Positions 23,501 through 28,020 of a stretch of DNA of 28,020 nucleotides are shown one piece after another. Source of the DNA: Planctomycetota bacterium (GTDB taxonomy: Bacteria; Patescibacteriota; Patescibacteriia; Patescibacteriales; UBA12465); NCBI GenBank assembly GCA_025453315.1, contig JALOQQ010000006.1, positions 1 to 28,020 of the forward strand, given 5' to 3'. The notes under the pieces were generated by a model. The model was not told the origin of the DNA and did no database searches. It saw only the letters and a list, made by a program, of their open reading frames with translations. A program made the position numbers and the translations under genes. Within the stretch, counting starts at the first letter, position 1. Each line of letters starts with the position of its first letter.

Positions 23501-24013
23501 GTTACTGATGTGCATAATAATTTAAATATTCACTTAGCAGAAAAAAATCAATCTCCCAAGCAAGTTGAACATTTTGATCGCTCCCTGTTACGCAAATGGT
23601 TTGAAGCCACGAGCAATGCTTTAGAAAAAATACAAATCAAAGATTTGGCTAAAGCCCTGGAACAAGAAGTTTATCAATTACAAACCAGAGGCTTGCATTA
23701 CCATAGTACCTTCACGCCCTCTCTGACGCCAAAATTTATCCTTAACAAAAAGGATAAAATAAAAGCGGCTATAGTAAGAGGAAAAGGTAGTAATGGTGAA
23801 CGCGAAATGGCAGCTTGGTTTTATGCGGCCGGCTTTGAACCCTGCGATGTTCTTATTAAGGATTTAGCAGAAACTGATTTGGATTTAAAACAATTCCGTG
23901 TGGCGGCTTTCGTTGGTGGCTTTTCTTATTCCGATACTTTTGGTAGTGCTAAGGGTTGGGCGGCTAATATTTTATTTAATCAAAAAGTAAAAAATAAAAT
24001 AGATGCTTTTTGA
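20567..24013 (+). CDS. purL: phosphoribosylformylglycinamidine synthase, large single-chain PurL, truncated in its glutaminase domain
   Basis: Makes FGAM from FGAR, ATP and glutamine in purine synthesis. The layout is that of the long single-chain enzyme. It has an N-terminal PurS-like part, a linker with LGQTNSEHCRHPLFNG, a first ATP-site half with AKAETHNFPSTVAPFPGAETGEGG, a glycine loop GLGGGGASSVGQG, and IHDQGAGGPGNVLTE. The second half has INGGKDSSSMHT and SAHDISDGGF. The C-terminal glutamine amidotransferase domain begins near IKAAIVRGKGSNGEREMAAW and AAFVGGFSYSDTFGSAKGWA, then stops abruptly at KVKNKIDAF with TGA. The next segment, which should carry the nucleophile cysteine (GVCNGCQ-type motif), is absent. 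The rest of the domain continues in the next frame. The start is uncertain, with later ATGs at 20624 and 20651. No other purine gene is in view. Confidence 0.93.
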   Translation: MLFDNKKIKINSNNLNLTNMKNLKENVEMREYAFFQKVNDHEENLFLMSANLEEPEDRKIVEWILGKTFSPQNFSCSSFFPSEHNKELVFIGPQAKFLPPWSEIAFNILSDCGIKVEKVVHIKCFLIEKEKKEEFIKQNCDPALELVYAPNYLFKALWGNQVAPRPTYTVPVLEEGVEALEKINKELGIGLDASDMNYYVELFTKAKRNPTNVEIFFLGQTNSEHCRHPLFNGKIIIDGEVMPLTLMELIKKTLNEAANSKFSNLIAYHDNSSAILGAKTHVLMLYPKNPGQASPLELKKVPLHLTAKAETHNFPSTVAPFPGAETGEGGMTRDIIATGIGGLLTAVGAGVAVGNLYIPGYPLPWEDPSFTYPKSISTGLEVLIKGTDGYSDYGNKYGKPLILGFNRSFGLRLPQGRIEYQKVILWVYGSGQIDLRHIKKETAKKGMKIIQIGGPAYNIGLGGGGASSVGQGENSSTLDMKAVQRGNGAMGRVIDNIIRACVELEKNNPIKAIHDQGAGGPGNVLTELIAPVGGYINIGNIVLGDKTMSDLEIWSAEYQERLALLLEKDGLEIFKKICKREDGSLEELGEIDEQRRLVVVNKEGQKIVDLDLKQILEKKPQKTFSFQTKTRALQALSIPEEKIGDMIKKVLSVLGVGSKAYLVNKVDRSVGGLVVQQQCVGPYQIPVADMAIEKQSYFDEVGEVSAIGEQPTVGLVNHQAGIRMSIAEAYTNLNCALYTKNSDIKMLANWMGSPKLEDEGARFYQAVKAASDFSLEIGVPINGGKDSSSMHTLNPEDETKIVKSPCTLVVTMYAPMGNTKKFVTPDIKKPGESKLLLIDPSGGKKRLGGSALANVYKQIGDEAPDIDNPKTLVKGGEAMQKFIDKNLILSAHDISDGGFITTITEMLLAGKGGIDLILNLKTSHNNHDDKSHLIHHNCSLIEFLFSQEAGWVIEYLPQKEKQIKNILYGLNVPFEEIGVTDVHNNLNIHLAEKNQSPKQVEHFDRSLLRKWFEATSNALEKIQIKDLAKALEQEVYQLQTRGLHYHSTFTPSLTPKFILNKKDKIKAAIVRGKGSNGEREMAAWFYAAGFEPCDVLIKDLAETDLDLKQFRVAAFVGGFSYSDTFGSAKGWAANILFNQKVKNKIDAF

Positions 24014-24425
24014 ATCACGTTGGAGTTTAATAAAAATCAATGGTGGTTCTATTTGGCTAAATGGTATGGAAGGGTCGGTTTTAGGTATTTGGAGTGCTCA
24101 TGGCGAAGGAAGGCTAGAATTCCCTAATGAAGAAATAAAAAAACAAATTATTCGGGAAAACTTAATTCCTTTGCAGTATGTAGATTACAATCATGAACCC
24201 ACAGAAATGTATCCGCATAATCCTAATGGTTCATTCTTGGGTGCAGCTGGGTTATCTGATCGCACTGGTCGACATTTAATTATGATGCCTCATCCGGAAA
24301 GAGCAACCTTTAAATACCAATGGGCTTATTTACCAAAAGAGTTAGATAAAGAATGGTTAGCTGCTCCTTGGTTAAAAATGGCACAAAACGCCAGAGAACA
24401 TTGTGAAAAATACAACTTCTCTTAA
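24003..24425 (+). pseudogene. purL (3' fragment): detached C-terminal part of the PurL glutaminase domain, out of frame
   Basis: The frame one base ahead of purL encodes FESRWSLIKI, GMEGSVLGIWSAHGEGRLEFPN, LQYVDYNHEPTEMYPHNPNGS and IMMPHPERAT, which are consecutive C-terminal blocks of the PurL glutaminase. The catalytic His-x-Glu (HPE in PHPERA) is present. Joined to the end of the upstream ORF, it lacks about 40 to 60 residues that in intact PurL contain the catalytic cysteine. The junction GATGCTTTTTGAATCA lies in a T run, consistent with a deletion between short T tracts that also shifted the frame. The ATG at 24003 overlaps the upstream stop by 11 bases and may be chance. It could be a true mutation, a strain variant in a mixed sample, or an assembly error. 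Confidence 0.85.
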
Positions 24426-24516
24426 AAGGCTATTGGATCTTTCTTGAAAGTTTCTTAGGTTTTAAATAAGTATCTTAATTCCTAAGATTAAAAATAAAAA
24501 CAGATAGTTAAAAAAC

Positions 24517-24550
24517 AAATAACCCTAGTTCGCACCAGGGTTATTTTTTT
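24517..24550. terminator. bidirectional intrinsic terminator between purL and ppx/gppA
   Basis: AAATAACCCT (24517-24526) and AGGGTTATTT (24537-24546) form a 10-bp stem around AGTTCGCACC with T residues after it on the plus strand. On the minus strand the stem is followed by TGTTTTTT, so it can also end the ppx/gppA transcript. The rest of 24426-24637 is AT-rich with no gene. Confidence 0.9.
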
Positions 24551-24637
24551 TATATTTTATCTATCTTTTACTAATAAAATTTATTCTATTCTTTTTTATA
24601 TAAACTCGTTTTTTTATAAAAGAATATTTATTTTAAT

Positions 24638-25528
24638 CTATTTATTCTCCTCTTTAATTGCGCCATCGGCCAAATCATTATTACTAGGAATAATCCAACG
24701 AACTCCTAATTTTTCAGCAATCGCTAAATAAACCGATTGCCCAACCGCCACATGGTCACAAAAATCAGGATCAATTTTATAAATAGCTTTTAATTCACTA
24801 AGCGGGGTTTGGCGTAAAGTTTCCACAAAATGACGATATTCTAAATGACTAATCTTAAAAGGATGATTAATTATATCACTAAGTTCGTAAACTAAGTTTA
24901 ATTTTTCTTTTATACTATCAATAAAAGAAAGAACGCCGGTAATAAATAGATTATTAATATGCAAGTTTTCATCTACTGGAATTTTTTCGGCTAAATATTG
25001 TTCCATTTCTTCCCAGTTAGTCTTCCCCACCTCATCAGAAAAAAGTTGTTTTAAATATTTAGCACCAAAAGGCATCTTTAAAAAACCAGAAAATTTATTT
25101 TTTTCTCCCCAAACAAATTCCGTACTACCACCACCGATATTAACAGCGGCCAAAGAAAAATTATCCGGAATTAAATCCGTAAATCCTTGGAAAAGATATT
25201 TTGCCTCATCATCTTGCGAAATTATTTCTACATTAACATTGAAAATGTTCTTAACTTTCTCAATAAAATCAATAACATTTTTAGACTTCCGCAAAACATC
25301 TGTGCCTAATATTCTAACGAATTCAATTTCCTCTTTTTTATTATTTAAAAAAATTTCTTTCAATATTATGAGTCCCCTCTCCATAGCTTCATCACTAATA
25401 TAATCCAAACCACCTAAATTAGCGGCGGAAAATCTTTCAAAATGTAATATTTTTCTACTGTGCTTCTCAATATTAAAAATATAATATTTAATACTTTGAG
25501 TGCCAATATCAATAATAGCTGCTTTCAT
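24638..25528 (-). CDS. Ppx/GppA-family phosphatase
   Basis: A 296-residue exopolyphosphatase/guanosine pentaphosphatase family protein of the actin-like ATPase superfamily. The N-terminal phosphate loop reads IIDIGTQSIKYYIF, where DIGSNS is common. The second region is IISQDDEAKYLFQGF, corresponding to the E-E-E-A segment with QDDEA here, so one acidic position differs in kind. The third is AAVNIGGGSTEFVWG, the conserved GGGSTE loop. The length matches the short form with only the two actin-like domains and no C-terminal HD extension. It could cut polyphosphate chains or pppGpp, and the sequence does not say which. Its start lies four bases after the Nudix gene, so the two are one transcript, and it ends near a shared terminator. 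Confidence 0.88.
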   Translation of the reverse strand: MKAAIIDIGTQSIKYYIFNIEKHSRKILHFERFSAANLGGLDYISDEAMERGLIILKEIFLNNKKEEIEFVRILGTDVLRKSKNVIDFIEKVKNIFNVNVEIISQDDEAKYLFQGFTDLIPDNFSLAAVNIGGGSTEFVWGEKNKFSGFLKMPFGAKYLKQLFSDEVGKTNWEEMEQYLAEKIPVDENLHINNLFITGVLSFIDSIKEKLNLVYELSDIINHPFKISHLEYRHFVETLRQTPLSELKAIYKIDPDFCDHVAVGQSVYLAIAEKLGVRWIIPSNNDLADGAIKEENK

Positions 25529-25532
25529 ATAA

Positions 25533-25964
25533 TTAATTTTTATAAATAATATTATTTCTAAAATTATTCAACATTAATTCCGTGCCCTCAAAAAGTGAAC
25601 CCGGTAAAGAATCTAAAGCAAACCAACGCCATTCAACAAATTTATCTGGTTCCATTAATTTTACTTCCCCACCTAAGTATCTAGCTTTAACGCCAATATT
25701 AACATAATGCTTATCATGACTTTCAATATAACGCATCTCGTCAGCCAAAGAAATTAATTCCATTTCTCCTAAATCTAAACCCACTTCTTCTTTGGCCTCG
25801 CGCCTAGCACACTCTATTATTGTTTCACCAAATTCCAAACTACCACCAGGAAAACACCATTCTCCAGTACCATGAGAAAACCCTTGACGCAAGCCCAAAA
25901 GCACCTCCCCTTTTTCATTTTGAATCATAACCCCCAAACCAACTTTAGGATATTTTTTATCCAT
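25533..25964 (-). CDS. Nudix hydrolase, NUDT15/MutT-like
   Basis: A Nudix enzyme of about 143 residues that cuts nucleoside diphosphate-linked compounds. The Nudix box is complete: GGSLEFGETIIECARREAKEEVGLDL fits G-x5-E-x7-R-E-U-x-E-E-x-G-U, split here as GGSLEFGET, IIECARREA and KEEVGLDL. The N-terminal GVMIQNEKGEVLLGLR, followed by GEWCFPGGSLEFGE, and the C-terminal EPDKFVEWRWFALDSLP resemble NUDT15-type enzymes that hydrolyse (oxidised) dNTPs. The true substrate is unknown. I placed the start at the ATG at 25964 because MDKKYPKVGLGV fits the family. An ATG at 25985 would add seven residues. It is the first gene of a pair with ppx/gppA. Confidence 0.9.
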   Translation of the reverse strand: MDKKYPKVGLGVMIQNEKGEVLLGLRQGFSHGTGEWCFPGGSLEFGETIIECARREAKEEVGLDLGEMELISLADEMRYIESHDKHYVNIGVKARYLGGEVKLMEPDKFVEWRWFALDSLPGSLFEGTELMLNNFRNNIIYKN

Positions 25965-26080
25965 ATAATTTAATAAATTAATCAATATTTTTCATTAAAA
26001 TAATAGCATATTTTCTTCTTAATTTAAATACTTAAAGTAACTAAACATTAATCTTTAATTAGTAGCTTTATTTTACCTAC

Positions 26081-26116
26081 AAAAATAAAATCAACCGTCT
26101 TTTGACGATTGATTTT
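26081..26116 (-). terminator. intrinsic terminator after uvrB
   Basis: On the minus strand, AAAATCAATCGTC and GACGGTTGATTTT pair over 13 positions with one U-G wobble, around the loop AAAA, and are followed by ATTTTT. On the plus strand the wobble becomes a C-A mismatch, so the element works best for the uvrB transcript. Confidence 0.85.
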
Positions 26117-26153
26117 AAGCCAATATTTAATAGCTTTTTATAATAAAATATCT

Positions 26154-27992
26154 TTATTTTTCGGCAACATCCAACATATCTTCAATTTTTTTAATAATAG
26201 TTTTGGGAGTAATGTTGTACTTCTTATTATAAGCTAATTGTTTTTCGCGACGACGCTCTACTTCGGCAATAGCTTTTTCCATAGAAGCGGTAATAGTATC
26301 GGCATATAAAATAATTTTTCCGCTCACATTTCTAGCGGCGCGACCCATGGTTTGCATTAAAGAAGTTTGACTACGCAAGAACCCTTCACGATCAGCATCT
26401 AAAATTGCCACTAGTGTTACTTCTGGCAAATCCAAACCTTCACGCAATAAATTAACACCAATTAAAACATCAAATTTACCCTCTCGAAAATGTTTTAATA
26501 TTTCCGTACGTTCAAAAGTTTTAATGTCTGAATGCAAATAATTACTCTTAAAACCCTTGGACTGTAGATATTGATCTAACTCCTCAGCTTGTTTTTTAGT
26601 TAAAGTATTGATAATAGCTCTTTCTCCGGAAGCTGCGATTTTTTCCACTTCTCTCATTACGTCATTAATCTGACTATAATTAGTTTCTTTATCAAATACT
26701 GGTCGCACTTCTATTTCTGGATCAATTAATCCAGTGGGCCTAATAATTTGTTCAGCTATAGCTTGAGAATTTTTGGTTTCAAATTCACCGGGAGTAGCAG
26801 TGGTAAAAATAATTTGCCCTACTCTTTTTTCAAACTCATTAAATTTAAGAGGACGATTATCTAAAGCCGACGGTAGACGCCAACCATATTTTATTAAAGT
26901 TTCCTTACGCGCCCTATCTCCAGCATACATGCCACGAATTTGCGGCACAGCAATATGCGACTCATCAATAATTGTTAAAAAATCCGGTTTACCATTAACC
27001 CAAGGAAAATAGGCTAATAAAGAATCAGGAGCTTCGCCAGCCAACTTGCCAGTTAAATGACGAGAATAATTTTCAATACCATGACAATAACCAAGACTGT
27101 GAAGCATTTCCATGTCATAACGCGTACGGCGCTCTAAACGTTCAGCCTCTAAATATAACTTTTCTTTATTAAAATAGGCTAAACGTTCTTCTAATTCTTC
27201 TTTAATATTTTTAATTGCTTGTTCAATTTGCGGATGAGTAGAGACAAAATGTTTGGGCGGAAAAATAATTATTTCTGACAAATCTTCTAAAATATTTTTA
27301 GTAACATTATCAACGACAGATAATTTCGAAACCACTTGTCCATCTAGTTCAATACGATAAATAATATTTTCTGACATGGGACGCACCTCCAAAACATCAC
27401 CCCTAACCCTAAATTCTCCGCGATTCACATCATTATTAGTACGTTCAAATTGAATTTTTATTAATTGACTTATTAAATCGCCACGAACCATGGGCTTGCC
27501 TTTTTCCAAATGCAAAGTCGACTCTAAATAAGTTGTCGGGATACCTAAATTATAAATACAAGAAACAGAGGCGACAATAATAACGTCACGTCTAGTCATA
27601 AGGGCCGAGGTGGCGCCGTGACGCAAGCGATCAATCTCTTCATTAATCATTGCTTCTTTCTCTATATAAGTATCAGTAATTGGTAAATAAGCTTCTGGTT
27701 GATAATAGTCGTAATAAGAAACAAAATAATGAACTGCATTATTAGGAAAAAAATTCTTATATTCGCGATAAAGCTGAGCGGCTAAGGCTTTGTTGGGGGC
27801 CATTACTAAAACTGGTTTATTTAACTCTTTAATAATATTCGCAATAGTAAAAGTCTTTCCCGAACCGGTAACACCTAAAAGAGTCTGAAAAGACAAATCT
27901 TTGTTTAGACCTTGTAATAATTTTTTGATAGCCGTAGGCTGATCACCAGCCGGCTCAAACTCAGATTTTAATTGGAATATTTTATCAGACAT
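26154..27992 (-). CDS. uvrB: UvrB excinuclease subunit lacking the C-terminal UVR motif
   Basis: The helicase-like ATPase that verifies DNA damage and links UvrA to UvrC. At 612 residues it is shorter than the usual 660 to 680. Walker A is GVTGSGKT at 40-47. The tyrosine-rich beta-hairpin that clamps one DNA strand is at about 89-103 (YFVSYYDYYQPEAYLP). The helicase motif DESH is in the middle, and motifs V and VI are visible in VNLLREGLDLPEV and SLMQTMGRAARN. The protein ends with RREKQLAYNKKYNITPKTIIKKIEDMLDVAEK, which in E. coli UvrB is followed by a linker and the UVR helix pair that binds UvrC. Here the stop comes at once, and there is no room for a remnant before the terminator. The start is the ATG at 27992 (MSDKIFQLKSEFEPAGDQP). 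Confidence 0.96.
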   Translation of the reverse strand: MSDKIFQLKSEFEPAGDQPTAIKKLLQGLNKDLSFQTLLGVTGSGKTFTIANIIKELNKPVLVMAPNKALAAQLYREYKNFFPNNAVHYFVSYYDYYQPEAYLPITDTYIEKEAMINEEIDRLRHGATSALMTRRDVIIVASVSCIYNLGIPTTYLESTLHLEKGKPMVRGDLISQLIKIQFERTNNDVNRGEFRVRGDVLEVRPMSENIIYRIELDGQVVSKLSVVDNVTKNILEDLSEIIIFPPKHFVSTHPQIEQAIKNIKEELEERLAYFNKEKLYLEAERLERRTRYDMEMLHSLGYCHGIENYSRHLTGKLAGEAPDSLLAYFPWVNGKPDFLTIIDESHIAVPQIRGMYAGDRARKETLIKYGWRLPSALDNRPLKFNEFEKRVGQIIFTTATPGEFETKNSQAIAEQIIRPTGLIDPEIEVRPVFDKETNYSQINDVMREVEKIAASGERAIINTLTKKQAEELDQYLQSKGFKSNYLHSDIKTFERTEILKHFREGKFDVLIGVNLLREGLDLPEVTLVAILDADREGFLRSQTSLMQTMGRAARNVSGKIILYADTITASMEKAIAEVERRREKQLAYNKKYNITPKTIIKKIEDMLDVAEK

Positions 27993-28020
27993 TTATAAAT
28001 TATTTAGCTTTTTATGAAAT

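Noticed and set aside
24011..24013. UGA read as glycine, as in Gracilibacteria or Absconditabacteria
   Set aside because: Reading through this TGA in the same frame gives sequence with no PurL similarity, and I saw no gene in the window that needs an internal UGA.
24000..24016. Programmed +1 frameshift at TTT-TGA in purL, as in prfB
   Set aside because: The slip site is suggestive, but the joined product would still lack the segment with the catalytic cysteine, so recoding cannot give a normal enzyme. A deletion explains the frame change more simply.
24003..24425. Separate PurQ gene
   Set aside because: The fragment has only the C-terminal half of a PurL-type glutaminase (FESRW, GMEGSVLGIW, PHPERA) and no N-terminal or cysteine part. 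The upstream frame supplies the missing start of the same domain.
1..28020. CRISPR arrays, insertion sequences, prophage genes, tRNA or rRNA genes
   Set aside because: I saw no evenly spaced repeats, transposase or integrase motifs, terminal inverted repeats, or cloverleaf and rRNA sequences in any intergenic gap.

Overview
The window is an AT-rich bacterial chromosome segment, densely packed with short intergenic gaps. The best fit is a member of the Candidate Phyla Radiation (Patescibacteria), of the Falkowbacteria/Magasanikbacteria kind. I infer this from the reduced repair proteins, a 53-residue protein with the W-x-C-x-x-G-x-W motif I associate with these lineages, a CYTH protein with an E-x-E-x-T signature, and starts preceded by A/T-rich leaders. 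I inspected most start codons and found none with a convincing Shine-Dalgarno sequence. No search was run, so the placement is inference.

Layout. 1-3861 (minus): a translation operon running hisS, nitroreductase, cysS, a 61-residue ORF and a dihydrouridine synthase cut by the window edge. 4158-6246: an orphan OmpR-type regulator (+) convergent with rarA (-), which has a 53-residue membrane-anchored protein upstream. 6406-11457 (+): RNase HII, a stand-alone receiver protein, an unrecognised Rossmann-like protein and a 903-residue membrane hybrid histidine kinase. 11601-15409 (-): an MgtA-type P-type ATPase and a shortened UvrC. 15410-15987: no convincing protein gene. It holds two tandem promoters with perfect TTGACA boxes, about 470 nt rich in hairpins, and an intrinsic terminator, so it looks like a large structured RNA that I cannot assign to a known class. 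15988-20313 (-): uvrA, CYTH, MazG and HD-nucleotidase genes. 20567-24425 (+): a large single-chain PurL whose glutaminase domain is broken by a deletion that removes the catalytic cysteine. 24638-27992 (-): a Ppx/GppA protein, a Nudix hydrolase and a shortened uvrB.

How the genes work together. All three excision-repair genes lie within 14 kb on one strand and appear co-reduced: UvrB ends just before its C-terminal UVR motif, UvrC lacks both the UVR motif and the C-terminal helix-hairpin-helix module, and UvrA has a shortened zinc-module region. MazG, HD-nucleotidase, Nudix, CYTH and Ppx/GppA proteins suggest a nucleotide and phosphate housekeeping set. The two most unusual items are the putative large RNA between uvrC and uvrA, which carries the only perfect AGGAGG I noticed in a window otherwise without Shine-Dalgarno sites, and the broken glutaminase half of PurL.
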